Source: Sphingosinicella terrae
GTDB taxonomy: Bacteria > Pseudomonadota > Alphaproteobacteria > Sphingomonadales > Sphingomonadaceae
DNA: 64,000 nucleotides
Assembly: GCF_003347635.1 (NCBI RefSeq)
Contig: NZ_QDFY01000001.1
Coordinates: 1 to 64,000 of the forward strand
Direction of reading: 5' to 3'
The notes beneath the pieces are model-generated. The model searched no databases and was not told where the DNA came from. It worked only from the letters and a program-made list of their open reading frames with translations. The position numbers and the translations under genes are program-made. The stretch's first letter is position 1, and every line of letters begins with the position of its first letter. Positions 34,051 through 43,128 of this stretch are shown here, in pieces.

Positions 34051-35163
34051 CTAGCCTCCCCAGACCTCCTCGGCCACCTCGATGACGAGCCGCATCTTGT
34101 CCGCCTGCTGCGCGACTTCGATGTCGTTGCCGTGGACCGTCGAGGAGAAGCCGCATTGCGGCGACAAGGCGAGCTGGTCGAGCGGCGCATATTCGGCAGC
34201 CGCCTCGATGCGCCGCCTGATCTCGTCCTTCGTCTCCAGATCGCCGAGCTTGGTGGTGACGAGCCCGAGCACCACCAATTTGCCCTTGGGAAGGAAGCGC
34301 AGCGGCGCGAAGTCGCCCGAGCGCGCATCGTCATATTCGAGGAAGAAGGCGTCGACGTTCAATTCGTTGAACATGACCTCCGCGACCGGCTCGTAGCCGC
34401 CCTCGGCGGCCCAGCTCGACCGGAAATTGCCGCGGCAGAGGTGGACGGCCTTGACCATGTCGTCCGGCGCGCCGGCGAGCGCGGCGTTGATCATCCCGGC
34501 ATAATGACGGGGAAGCTCGTCCGGATCGAGACCGCGCTTGCGGGCATTCTCGCGCTGCTGGTCGTCGCAGAGGTAAGCGAGGTTGGTGTCGTCGAGCTGG
34601 AGGTAGCGACAGCCGGCGTCGGCGAGGTCGTTGACCTCGGCCCGGTAGGCGGCGGCGACGTCGGCGAAGAACTCCGCCATGTCCGGATAGACGGTTTCGC
34701 TGATCCCCTCTCGACCGGCGCGGAAATGCAGCATGGTCGGCGACGGGATCGTGACCTTCGGCGTCTCCGACGTCACGCTCGCCAGGTAGGCGAAATCGGC
34801 GCGCTGGATCGGCTTGGAATGCCGCACCTTGCCCGTGACCACCATGCGCGGCGGCGCGTAATCGAGGCTCTGGCCGCCATGCTGGCGGAACGAGACCTGC
34901 ATCCCGCCCTGCTCCTCGATGCCGTCGAGCTGGAGGAGAAAATCGGTGTGGAAGAAGGTCCGCCGGAACTCGCCGTCGGTGATCGCCTTGAGGCCCAGCC
35001 ATTCCTGCATCGCGACGACCTCGCGGATCGCCTGATCCTCGGCGGCGCGCAACGCCGGCGCATCGATCTTCCCGGCGCGATATTGGTCACGCGCTTCCAG
35101 CAGCGCCTTGGGGCGCAGGAAGCTGCCGACATGGTCGGCGCGGGAGGGAAGCGGACTGGACAT
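34051..35163 (-). CDS. Cobalamin-independent methionine synthase-like methyltransferase
   Basis: A 370-residue MetE C-terminal-domain homologue (YxjG/YxjH type). The TIM-barrel zinc ligands can be picked out: His and Cys in V-H-L-C-R-G-N-F-R-S, and a second Cys in L-S-P-Q-C-G-F-S-S. The opening A-D-H-V-G-S-F-L-R-P is typical. It lacks the N-terminal folate-binding half of full MetE, so the methyl donor may not be the triglutamyl folate. It is followed at 9 nt by the DUF1289 gene. Confidence 0.87.
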   Translation of the reverse strand: MSSPLPSRADHVGSFLRPKALLEARDQYRAGKIDAPALRAAEDQAIREVVAMQEWLGLKAITDGEFRRTFFHTDFLLQLDGIEEQGGMQVSFRQHGGQSLDYAPPRMVVTGKVRHSKPIQRADFAYLASVTSETPKVTIPSPTMLHFRAGREGISETVYPDMAEFFADVAAAYRAEVNDLADAGCRYLQLDDTNLAYLCDDQQRENARKRGLDPDELPRHYAGMINAALAGAPDDMVKAVHLCRGNFRSSWAAEGGYEPVAEVMFNELNVDAFFLEYDDARSGDFAPLRFLPKGKLVVLGLVTTKLGDLETKDEIRRRIEAAAEYAPLDQLALSPQCGFSSTVHGNDIEVAQQADKMRLVIEVAEEVWGG

Positions 35164-35307
35164 TCGATTTTCCTCTTCGATGCAGTGTGACGATCAATGT
35201 CTCGGCGGTGGGCGGGCGGCCCCTGTGACGGGTCCGGCTGGCGACGGATCCATGCGGGCGAGCTTCGCCTCCGGCTGCCGGGCTCCGACGCTGGTTGTCG
35301 ATAAGGC

Positions 35308-36249
35308 TCAGCCGACGGCCAGGAACTTCTCGCGGCGCTTCGCCCGGACCTCTTCGCGCGACAGCGGCTCGAGCGCGTCCAGAGCCTCGCCGATCGCGGC
35401 GCCGAGATTGGCGATCGCGGCTTGCGGGTCGCGGTGGGCGCCGCCGACCGGCTCGGGAACGACGCGCTCGACCAGGCCGAGCTGCTCGAGGTCGGTGGCG
35501 GTGATCTTCATCGCCTCGGCCGCGTCGGCGGCCTTCTCGGCGGTGCGCCACAGGATCGAGGCGCAGCCTTCGGGCGAGATGACGGAATAGACGCTGTGCT
35601 CGAGCATCAGCACGCGATTGGCGGCGGCGATCGCGATGGCGCCGCCGGACCCGCCCTCGCCGACGATCGCGGCCACCAGCGGCACGCCGAGGGCGAGGCA
35701 TTGCTCGGTGGCGCGGGCGATCGCCTCGGCCTGCCCGCGCTCCTCGGCCTGGACGCCCGGAAAGGCGCCGGGCGTGTCGACCAGGGTGACCACCGGCAGG
35801 CCGAAGCGATCGGCCAGCGCCATCAGCCGGATCGCCTTGCGATAGCCTTCGGGACGGGCCATGCCGAAATTGTGCTTGAGGCGGCTGGTGGTGTCGTCGC
35901 CTTTCTCATGGCCGATCAGCACGACCTTGCGGCCGGCGAGGCGGCCGAGGCCGCCGACGATCGCCTGGTCCTCGCCGAATTTGCGGTCTCCCGCCAGCGG
36001 CACGAAATCGGTCACCAGAGCGGCGAGATAATCCTTGAAATGGGGGCGCTCGGGATGGCGCGCGACCTGGGTCTTCTGCCACGGGGTCAGCTTGGCATAG
36101 GTGTCGCGCAGCATCCGCTGCGCCCGTTCCTCGAGCCGCTCGATCTCGGCCTCGATGTTGATCTCGCCGGCCGACGCGGTCTCGCGCAGCTCGGCGACCT
36201 TCGCCTCGAGTTCGGCGATCGGCTTTTCGAAATCGAGAAAGGTGGGCAT
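35308..36249 (-). CDS. accA: Acetyl-CoA carboxylase carboxyltransferase subunit alpha
   Basis: A 313-residue crotonase-fold subunit that pairs with AccD to transfer carboxybiotin carbon to acetyl-CoA. Hallmarks are the N-terminal coiled coil ([20 protein letters not shown]), [11 protein letters not shown]-x-R-P, G-M-A-x-P-E-G-Y-R-K-A and V-G-E-G-G-S-G-G-A. The length is typical. It lies 11 nt after xerD on the same strand. Confidence 0.96.
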   Translation of the reverse strand: MPTFLDFEKPIAELEAKVAELRETASAGEINIEAEIERLEERAQRMLRDTYAKLTPWQKTQVARHPERPHFKDYLAALVTDFVPLAGDRKFGEDQAIVGGLGRLAGRKVVLIGHEKGDDTTSRLKHNFGMARPEGYRKAIRLMALADRFGLPVVTLVDTPGAFPGVQAEERGQAEAIARATEQCLALGVPLVAAIVGEGGSGGAIAIAAANRVLMLEHSVYSVISPEGCASILWRTAEKAADAAEAMKITATDLEQLGLVERVVPEPVGGAHRDPQAAIANLGAAIGEALDALEPLSREEVRAKRREKFLAVG

Positions 36250-36260
36250 GGGCGCGGCGG

Positions 36261-37211
36261 TTAGGCCGGGTTCCGCCGCGCGTCAACGCGCCCAGCCGCC
36301 CGGCCCGCGCGGCGAGCGCCCGTCGGTCCGGCGTCGGCAAGGGGATGGCGACTGTTCACCAGCTCGATCAGCCGGCGGGAATCGACATGGGTGTAGATCT
36401 GCGTCGTCGCGATGTCGGCATGGCCGAGCAGCAGCTGGACCGCGCGCAGATCGGCGCCGCCTTCGAGCAGGTGCGTGGCGAAAGCGTGTCGCAGCACATG
36501 CGGGCTGATCCGCTCCGGCGGGATGCCGGCATCGGCGGCCAGAGCCTTGATAAGCTGGTAGAGGCGGACGCGGCTGAGATGCTTCTTGCCCGACGGAAAG
36601 AGATGGGGCGAGTCCCGCGGGACGTGCGCCGCCCATTCGGCCACGGCCGCGCGCGCCCGGTCGGAGATCGGCACCAGTCGCTCGCGGCCGCCCTTGCCGC
36701 GAAGGATCAGGAACGGCCGGTCCGGCGAGACCGCGTTGCGCGGGAGCGAGCACAGTTCCGTCGCTCGAAGCCCGGACCCATAAAGGAGTTCGACCAGTGC
36801 CGACAGCCGAAGCGCCGCCGTCCCGCCCTCGGCCTTGCGGCGCTCGATCTCGCGGAACAGCGCGTCCACGGCCGCATGATCGAGGATTTTCGGCAGCGGC
36901 CGGTCGCTGCCGGGCCGGGGAAGCGCCGCCGACGGATCATCGCCGCGAAGACCCTCGTCCTGGAGGAAGCCGAAGAAGCGCCTGAGCGCCGCCGCCTTGC
37001 GGGCGACGGTCGCGCGCTTCAGCGGCAGCCAGGCCTCGGCGAGCCTGTGGAGATCCTCGGGCGAAGCCTCGCCGAGCCGGCCCTCGAGCAGCATGGAGGC
37101 GCCATCGAGATCGCGTTCATAGGCGAGCAGGGTGTTGCGCGCCGCGCCGGCTTCCGCGGCCATCATCTCGAGGAAAGCGGCGATCAGCCGGCGGTCCCCG
37201 GCCGCGGTCAC
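36261..37211 (-). CDS. xerD: Tyrosine recombinase XerD
   Basis: A 316-residue site-specific recombinase for chromosome dimer resolution at dif with XerC and FtsK. The N-terminal SAM-like domain is followed by the catalytic residues Arg149, Lys173, His238-x-x-Arg241, His264 and nucleophile Tyr273. The C-terminal 30 residues are Arg/Ala-rich, longer than in enteric XerD. The start is GTG at 37211, overlapping the stop of the upstream gene (GTGA). accA follows by 11 nt. Confidence 0.93.
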   Translation of the reverse strand: MTAAGDRRLIAAFLEMMAAEAGAARNTLLAYERDLDGASMLLEGRLGEASPEDLHRLAEAWLPLKRATVARKAAALRRFFGFLQDEGLRGDDPSAALPRPGSDRPLPKILDHAAVDALFREIERRKAEGGTAALRLSALVELLYGSGLRATELCSLPRNAVSPDRPFLILRGKGGRERLVPISDRARAAVAEWAAHVPRDSPHLFPSGKKHLSRVRLYQLIKALAADAGIPPERISPHVLRHAFATHLLEGGADLRAVQLLLGHADIATTQIYTHVDSRRLIELVNSRHPLADAGPTGARRAGRAAGRVDARRNPA

Positions 37212-39016
37212 AGACGTGCGACCGCCTCGGCCGCGATCATCCGCGCTTCATAGTCGAGCCCGACGGCGCCGAGCGCCCGGACGATCCGGAACAGGTTGGC
37301 CGCGGGCACGCCGCGCCATTCGGCGGTCTGCATGCCGACCGCGGCGAGCAGCGCCACCGTCGCCGGCGCGCGCGCGGCGGCCGCCTCGTCGATCGCGCCG
37401 CTCCAGGTGCCGCCGGCGTCGAGCCTGAAGCCGGCCCCGGCGGCGAGCCTCGCGGCGTCCCCCGCATCGAGCCGCCCCAGCCCGGCCAGGCCGGCGATCA
37501 GCAGCTGCGAGCGCTGGCGCCCCGGGCTGTCGTCGGCCTCAACATAGGCTTCGACCTGCGCCGCCGAGAGATCGGCCACGCCCGGGGCTCCCAAAGCGAG
37601 CAGCGCCCAGGCGCGGAGGTCGCCCGATTCCTGTACCACGCCGCTCCAGCGGGCGGCGGCGCGATCATGGCCCGCCGCCAGCATCGACGCGATCAGATCG
37701 GCGGCATCGCCGGCATGATCGGCGGAGGCCGGGATTCGGGTGGCGGCGCCGGCGGTCAGGATCAGCCGGGCGTAACGATCGCGCGGCGCCTCCGCTTCCC
37801 GCCACAGGCTGCGCATCGCCTCGAGCCGCTCGCCCGGATCGCCATGGGTCCAGGCCGTTCGCAGCCGGGCGCCGATCGTGCCGCCGGCTTCGGCCGGATC
37901 GGTCTGATCGAGGATGAGGCTGTGGGCCTCGACCAGCGAGGCGGTGGAGAAGACGCCGAGCGCGGCCGCGGTCGAGGCGGCGGCGAGGCGCTGCTCGACC
38001 GGGACCATCGGCGCGCGGGCGAACCAGGCCTGCATCGCGGGCGAGGCGCCGGCGATCAGGCGGTCGGGGATGGCCGTGCCGGTGGCGCTCGCCAGCCCGA
38101 TCCGCCACGGCGTCAGGCCGCCGACCGGCTCCCATTCGAGCGAAGCGGCGCGGCGCGCCTCGGCGCCGGCACCGATCACCTTCTCGGCAAGCTGATAGTC
38201 GATGCCGCTCACATTTCCGCGGCGGCGCGCTTCGTCCATCAGCGCGGAGGCGCGGGTGGGCTCGCCCTCCAGCGCCGCGCACATGGCGTCGGCCAGCTTC
38301 CATACCGTCTCCGACGAGCCGGCGGGACCGATCAGCGGGCACAGGCCGGCCGGATCGGCCGTGGCCAGCGCGGCGCGCGCGGCGGCCTCGATCATCCGCG
38401 GCGTGTAATTCTCCTGGTCGACGGCCTGGACCAGCATGCGCGCCGCGTCGGCCTCTCCCATGCGCAGCAGCAGGTCGGCGCGGGCGGCGACCCAGTCGAC
38501 CGGCTGCATCGCCGACGGCGAGTCGAGCCGCGACATCAAGGCGCGGCGCAGCAGGATCGATGTCCATCGCGACGGCAACGGCGCGTCGAGCCGGCCCATC
38601 AGGGTGGCGAGGAACGGCCCGTTCGAGCGGCCGAAGGCGTCGGCGGCGACGCCGCGGCTCTCGGGTCCGAGTAAGCCGACTCGGTCGACCGGGCGAGCCT
38701 CCCCTTCCGGCACCGAGAAGAAGTTGGTCGGCCGCGGCCGGGAGAGCGGATCGAGGTTCTCGAGATCTTCCTCATCCGCCTCGCTCTCGGCGATCTGCTG
38801 CGCCGGCGACGGCACAACCTGCCCGGTGGGGCGGCTCGGCGAAGGCGACGGGACCGAGCCCTGATTCTCGACCGGCGGCGGCAGGTCCTCGGGATCGCCG
38901 AAGCCTGGCGGCAGCAGCGATTCGGGCGCCTCGCTCTCCTGGCTCAAGGCCGGGATCGCGAGCGCCGCCGAGGCCGCGCAGACCAGGAGGAGGGCCCTTT
39001 TAGGCCAGGACTTCAT
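37208..39016 (-). CDS. Large periplasmic protein of unknown function
   Basis: A 602-residue protein with a Sec signal peptide (RALLLVCAASAALAIPALS, then QE). A Pro/Glu-rich linker follows, then a long all-alpha region resembling helical-repeat scaffolds (Ala-rich helices of 25-35 residues). No catalytic motif is recognised. The ATG at 39016 overlaps the end of the 56-residue gene by 17 nt, and its stop overlaps the xerD start by 4 nt. The gene pair upstream of xerD seems characteristic of sphingomonads, by recollection. Confidence 0.78.
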   Translation of the reverse strand: MKSWPKRALLLVCAASAALAIPALSQESEAPESLLPPGFGDPEDLPPPVENQGSVPSPSPSRPTGQVVPSPAQQIAESEADEEDLENLDPLSRPRPTNFFSVPEGEARPVDRVGLLGPESRGVAADAFGRSNGPFLATLMGRLDAPLPSRWTSILLRRALMSRLDSPSAMQPVDWVAARADLLLRMGEADAARMLVQAVDQENYTPRMIEAAARAALATADPAGLCPLIGPAGSSETVWKLADAMCAALEGEPTRASALMDEARRRGNVSGIDYQLAEKVIGAGAEARRAASLEWEPVGGLTPWRIGLASATGTAIPDRLIAGASPAMQAWFARAPMVPVEQRLAAASTAAALGVFSTASLVEAHSLILDQTDPAEAGGTIGARLRTAWTHGDPGERLEAMRSLWREAEAPRDRYARLILTAGAATRIPASADHAGDAADLIASMLAAGHDRAAARWSGVVQESGDLRAWALLALGAPGVADLSAAQVEAYVEADDSPGRQRSQLLIAGLAGLGRLDAGDAARLAAGAGFRLDAGGTWSGAIDEAAAARAPATVALLAAVGMQTAEWRGVPAANLFRIVRALGAVGLDYEARMIAAEAVARL

Positions 39017-39170
39017 TCGTGACATCCTGCTCGATCCGCTCCGTCGGAACCTCCGTGTCGACGGTCGACAGATAGATGATGAAGCCGACCAGCAGGACGA
39101 GAAGGACGGCCAGAAGGATGGGCAGCGGCGAGCGCCGTCGGCGCGTCGGGGCGAAATCGTACCTTGGCAT
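39000..39170 (-). CDS. 56-residue single-helix membrane protein
   Basis: A short gene: M-P-R-Y-D-F-A-P-T, then R-R-R-R-S, one transmembrane helix at about 15-34 (PLPILLAVLLVLLVGFIIYL) and an acidic tail S-T-V-D-T-E-V-P-T-E-R-I-E-Q-D-V-T-N-E-V. The Arg cluster before the helix predicts an N-in orientation with the acidic tail in the periplasm. It overlaps the next gene by 17 nt, so the two are translated together and the protein may act with it. Unknown function. Confidence 0.72.
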   Translation of the reverse strand: MPRYDFAPTRRRRSPLPILLAVLLVLLVGFIIYLSTVDTEVPTERIEQDVTNEVLA

Positions 39171-39201
39171 GGCGCGCCTTTTGCCCCAGCCGGACGCGAA
39201 A

Positions 39202-39207
39202 AGTATA
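39202..39207 (-). promoter_or_regulatory. Candidate -10 for the xerD-accA operon
   Basis: On the minus strand TATACT lies 32 nt before the ATG at 39170. A weak TTCCAA-like -35 is found about 18 nt upstream. It would drive the 56-residue gene, the periplasmic protein, xerD and accA. Supported only by the hexamer match and position. Confidence 0.35.
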
Positions 39208-39380
39208 GTCCTTGTGAAAGGGGTGTTGGAATGTGCGGGCGCGCCTCGAGCTTGCCTTCGACCTCAGAAGGAGATTCCCGTGGTGAGGCAGCCGTTTCCG
39301 GCGGCATCGAGCCGATGCATGATCGCGACGACGGCAGTTAAGGATGGAAAAACGGACACTCCCGCCGCAATGCTCTCCGC

Positions 39381-39965
39381 TCAGGGGATAATGACGCCTT
39401 GCGGCTGCCAGATGTCCTCGGTGGGCAAGATCCCCTTGCCCATGACTTCCAACCGCTGCGGCTTTAGGCGGATCAGCGCAAGATCGTGGGGGTAATCTGG
39501 CCATAACGCCCGATACCTCTCACTCGGCCCGCGGGCAGCGATGCTCTCTGCGTCGGTGTGAACCGACGCTAAGCCCATGAAGCTGGCGTAATAAGCATTC
39601 TCGTGATTGTTGGGTGTGTCATCAGAGCCGAAGTGTAACGTCGCCTTGGGATTAGCGGCGATCTGCCGGGTCTTGCGGCTCCCACGGCGAGTGGAAATCC
39701 AGAGGCTCCAATCTTCGAGCGGGGCAGCAACTCCCACCGGACGCGCCCGTGGCATGCCATGCTCGTCTACAGTGACCAGGACGCCGATATAATCCTCTCG
39801 GATGATCTCCCGCGCGGCGGCCATTATCGTGGCGGAATCGTCGACCCGATAAAGATCGTCTGACGCTTCTCGAGTAACCAGCCCCTTCGCAGCACCGCCC
39901 GCAAGCACGGTTGCAAGACCGGCAGCTGATGCACCGAGGATTAGCTTGCGCCGACCGAGCTCCAT
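39381..39965 (-). CDS. Tat-exported pyridoxamine-phosphate-oxidase-fold protein
   Basis: A 194-residue split-barrel flavin-type protein. The N-terminus M-E-L-G-R-R-K-L-I-L-G-A followed by an Ala/Gly-rich hydrophobic stretch is a good Tat signal. The domain includes Y-I-G-V-L-V-T-V-D-E-H-G-M-P-R-A-R, L-W-I-S-T and K-T-R-Q-I-A-A-N-P-K-A-T-L, typical of PNPOx-like proteins. Tat export fits a protein folded around a flavin in the cytosol. The ATG at 39965 has GAGGAG upstream. Base composition is less GC-rich than its neighbours. Confidence 0.82.
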   Translation of the reverse strand: MELGRRKLILGASAAGLATVLAGGAAKGLVTREASDDLYRVDDSATIMAAAREIIREDYIGVLVTVDEHGMPRARPVGVAAPLEDWSLWISTRRGSRKTRQIAANPKATLHFGSDDTPNNHENAYYASFMGLASVHTDAESIAARGPSERYRALWPDYPHDLALIRLKPQRLEVMGKGILPTEDIWQPQGVIIP

Positions 39966-40083
39966 CGCGTGCTCCTCATTCTCGACACGGCGCATGCTGA
40001 TCGCTGAACCGTTCGAGCACAAGAGCAATCACCGCTCTACGAGAGCACCGCCGTCGGCCCGGCGGCTAATGTCCGCTTTGGGT

Positions 40084-40271
40084 CGATTCTGTTGAAATGT
40101 CCGGTGGCGGCTCCGTGCCGATTTTGCGGCTGCGGCGGCGCAAGAATCCTCCACAAAAGGCCCTAGTGGCTGCGTTTGCGCGGGGTAGCACGTGAACTGG
40201 AGAAGGAACTGCTACGAATTTGAAGACGGTCCCGGCGGCCGACCGGCCTCGGGACTTTTTCAACACAATCG
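40084..40271. mobile_element. 188-bp inverted-repeat remnant
   Basis: CGATTCTGTTGAAA at 40084-40097 and the reverse complement CGATTGTGTTGAAA at 40258-40271 match at 13 of 14 positions. The outer-to-inner run continues as GTCC on both sides with a one-base offset. The enclosed DNA has no convincing gene. The termini recall the CGATTCTGTTGAAAAAGTC ends seen around insertion sequences in proteobacteria, from memory. Likely a transposon or MITE remnant. Confidence 0.4.
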
Positions 40272-40355
40272 GTCGTAAGTAGCCTGTCCGCATACGACCC
40301 TCAGGCGTGTTCCCGCCCGACAGGGTCTTCGTACGCGATGGCTGGAATGAGGGCA

Positions 40356-40796
40356 TCAGGTGCCCGTTGCTACCGCCCATGCGAAGAAAAGCATCGCCAG
40401 CAAACCGAGGCCGCTCCGGACATTGTGGAGCTTGCCCCACCGAATCAGAATCTCGCGGCTTTCGGGACCCGCGTCGCCTTGCTGCATTGCCATCAGTCGT
40501 TTGTTCACAGGCATGATGACGATCAGCGTGAACGGCCAATTCGCAAGGAGCGACACGCTGCCCGCGAGCCACTTCCAATCGGGTGAGAAATACCAAGCAA
40601 GGAGACCCGACGCTCCACCAAGGACGGCCAAGCCGGACTGGATCGGGAGCGCCCGTTTATAGCTGGGTTGCCACTGCGCCAGAAGCGGCCCGTCGCCGAG
40701 CCCGAGCCGGGCGGGATGCTCGACGATGCTGATGTAAGTGGCCGCTCCCGCGAAAAGGGTAGCGGCGATGAGGGCCGCCAATTGTAATCCGATCAT
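40356..40796 (-). CDS. DUF1772 (anthrone-oxygenase-like) membrane protein
   Basis: A 146-residue protein with four hydrophobic helices. The segment AATYISIVEHPARL in the first helix-loop, then W-x-x-S-Y-x-R-A and N-x-P-x-T-L-I-V-I-M-P-V-N-K-R-L, fits DUF1772. Some family members are annotated as anthrone oxygenases, but the bacterial role is unknown. The ATG at 40796 has GAGGA upstream. It lies in a gene-poor stretch of lower GC. Confidence 0.78.
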   Translation of the reverse strand: MIGLQLAALIAATLFAGAATYISIVEHPARLGLGDGPLLAQWQPSYKRALPIQSGLAVLGGASGLLAWYFSPDWKWLAGSVSLLANWPFTLIVIMPVNKRLMAMQQGDAGPESREILIRWGKLHNVRSGLGLLAMLFFAWAVATGT

Positions 40797-41298
40797 CGAT
40801 CGTCCTCGTTGTTGACGAGGAGGCGCGGAAGCCAAGCCCATGCGCCTCCCCGAAGTTTTTCGGTTCGACGCCGAGGCTGGGAAGAACCCGCTTTGCGGGT
40901 GCAGGAGCTACCGACCTGCTGCTCTATTTCCGGCAATATGAGATTGGCAGCTGAAGCCGGGGAACACAATCTTCGATTTCCGCAATGGATCGTCGGCTGA
41001 CGGGCATCGACCGCAGCGTCCGCTTTCCGTCGGTCTCGGTAACCGAGCCGCAAGGGCGCAGGCTCAGTTCGCCTCAAGTGGGTCGATCGTCTGCCGGCCA
41101 CCTACGGCAGCCGAGGCAAGGCCTGGTGCTCGCTCCGCCGAAATGGGTCGAGAGACGGTGGCAAGTCCGCGGACTCAACCCTTCCTGCCGGAGGGCTCGC
41201 GACGCGAACGATGCCCGCGAGCCCGGCTCCCACCTCCCTTCGCTTGCGAAAATCCGCTTTATCCACGAAGGGCGCGGGTATTGCGGGCGGAGGGTCAA
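40797..41298. other. 502-bp stretch without a recognisable gene
   Basis: Short frames are open on both strands, but none has a known motif or a good start site, and the composition varies along the stretch. The last 80 bp contain the upstream region of the antiporter gene (GGAGGG just before 41299). No palindromic repeat of the families found elsewhere is present. Confidence 0.45.
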
Positions 41299-43128
41299 AT
41301 GGCGGAAGTTCATGGGCTGGACCTCGGGCTGCCGGTGATCCTGCTTGGGGCAGGGGTGGTGGCGCTGCCGCTGTTCGCGCGGTTCCGGCTCGGGTCGGTG
41401 CTCGGCTACCTTGCCGCCGGCCTGGTGATCGGGCCCTCGGTCCTGCGCGTCGTCGACGATCCGCAGGTCCTGCTCCACGTCGCGGAACTCGGCGTCGTCA
41501 TGTTCCTGTTCCTGATCGGACTCGAGATGCGGCCGCGCCGGCTGCTGTCGATGAAGCGCGAGATCTTCGGGCTGGGGACGGCGCAGGTCGCGACGTGCGG
41601 CCTGCTGCTGACCCTGGCCGGGATCGCCGCCGGCTACGCGCCGATCATCGCCTTCATCGGCGCGATGGGATTCGTCCTGTCCTCGACCGCGGTGATCATG
41701 CGGATGATCGAGGAGCGGGGGCTCGCGGCGACCGAGGAGGGGCAGCGGGCGGTCGCGATCCTGCTGTTCGAGGACCTATCGATCGTGCCGCTGCTCGCTC
41801 TGGTGGCGCTGCTCGGCTCCCATTACGGCCCCGTCGAGGAGGGCGCTCGGCCGGTCTGGCTCGCGGTGACGATCGCCCTTGGCTCGATCTTCCTCGTCGT
41901 CGCTGCCGGCCGCTGGCTGCTCAACCCGATCTTCGGCCTGCTGGCGCGGACGGGAACGCGCGAGGCGATGACCGCCGCCGCCCTGCTCGTCGTGCTCGGC
42001 ACCGCCTGGTTCATGCAATGGGGCGGGCTGTCGATGGCGATGGGCGCCTTCCTGGCCGGCGTCCTGCTCTCCGAATCCGTCTTCCGCCACCAGCTCGAGG
42101 CCGACATCGAGCCCTTTCGCGGAATCCTGCTCGGCCTGTTCTTCATGAGCGTCGGCATGTCGCTCGACCTCTCGCTCGTCGTCCGCCAGTGGCCGGCGGT
42201 GGTGGCCGGCGTCGTCGTCGCGATGGCGATCAAGTCGGCCGGAATCTTCATCGTCGCACGGCTCGCCGGCACCGGCCGCCAGGAGACGATCCGTCGTTCC
42301 GCCCTGTTCGCCCAGGGCGGAGAGTTCGCTTTCGTCCTCTACGCGGCGGCGCTGGCGGGCGGCCTGCTCACGCCGGAAACGTCGGCGCTGCTGACGGCGA
42401 TCGTCATCCTGTCGATGGCGGTGACGCCGCTGCTGCTCCCCCTTGCCGAACGGCTGATCCGCGAGGAGGGGCCGGACCCGGGCCGCGTCGATGCTGCCGA
42501 CGGCCTTCGCGGCCAGGTGCTGTTCGTCGGCTTCGGCCGCTTCGCCCAGGTGGCGAGCCAGTCGCTGCTCGCCCGCTGCGTCGAGCTGTCGCTGATCGAG
42601 ACCGACGTCGAGATGATCGAGGCGGCGGCGGATTTCGGCTTCAAGGTCTATTACGGCGACGGCACCCGGCTCGACGTGCTGCGCGCCTCCGGCGCCGGCA
42701 AGGCCGAGGCGATCCTGGTCTGCGTCGACAAGCCGGAATCGGCGGACCGCATCGTCGAGCTGTGCCGGTCGGAATTCCCGCAGGCCAAGCTCTATGTCCG
42801 CGCCTTCGATCGCGGCCATTCGCTCCGGCTGGTCCAGGCCGGAGTCGATTTCCAGATTCGCGAGACGTTCGAATCGGCGCTGGCGTTCAGCCGCGAGGTG
42901 CTGCTCGGCCTCGGCTTCGATCCGGAGCAGGCGGACGACGCCGTCGAGGACACCCGGCGGCGCGACGAGGAGAGGTTCGAGCTCGAACTCGCCGGCGGCC
43001 TGCGTGCCGGCCGCTGGCTGCTCCGCGGAAATATCCCGACGCCGCAGCCCGAGCCCTTCGTCCGGCCGCCGCGCAGCGGCGCCGTGGTCAATGTCGACGC
43101 GGTGCCGGAGGCCTCCGCGCAGGAGTGA
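41299..43128 (+). CDS. CPA2-family K+/H+ (Kef/Ybal-type) antiporter
   Basis: A 609-residue protein. The N-terminal Na+/H+ exchanger domain (about 12 helices, residues 1-385) shows G-Y-L-A-A-G-L-V-I-G-P and A-E-L-G-V-V-M-F-L-F-L-I-G-L-E. The C-terminal RCK N domain (Rossmann, V-G-F-G-R-F-A-Q-V near 413) and D-G-T-R-L-D-V-L-R-A bind nucleotide. Role: regulated K+ efflux/H+ uptake in stress. The ATG at 41299 has GGAGGG. No KefF/KefG-type ancillary gene is adjacent. It ends immediately before a convergent gene. Confidence 0.9.
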   Translation: MAEVHGLDLGLPVILLGAGVVALPLFARFRLGSVLGYLAAGLVIGPSVLRVVDDPQVLLHVAELGVVMFLFLIGLEMRPRRLLSMKREIFGLGTAQVATCGLLLTLAGIAAGYAPIIAFIGAMGFVLSSTAVIMRMIEERGLAATEEGQRAVAILLFEDLSIVPLLALVALLGSHYGPVEEGARPVWLAVTIALGSIFLVVAAGRWLLNPIFGLLARTGTREAMTAAALLVVLGTAWFMQWGGLSMAMGAFLAGVLLSESVFRHQLEADIEPFRGILLGLFFMSVGMSLDLSLVVRQWPAVVAGVVVAMAIKSAGIFIVARLAGTGRQETIRRSALFAQGGEFAFVLYAAALAGGLLTPETSALLTAIVILSMAVTPLLLPLAERLIREEGPDPGRVDAADGLRGQVLFVGFGRFAQVASQSLLARCVELSLIETDVEMIEAAADFGFKVYYGDGTRLDVLRASGAGKAEAILVCVDKPESADRIVELCRSEFPQAKLYVRAFDRGHSLRLVQAGVDFQIRETFESALAFSREVLLGLGFDPEQADDAVEDTRRRDEERFELELAGGLRAGRWLLRGNIPTPQPEPFVRPPRSGAVVNVDAVPEASAQE

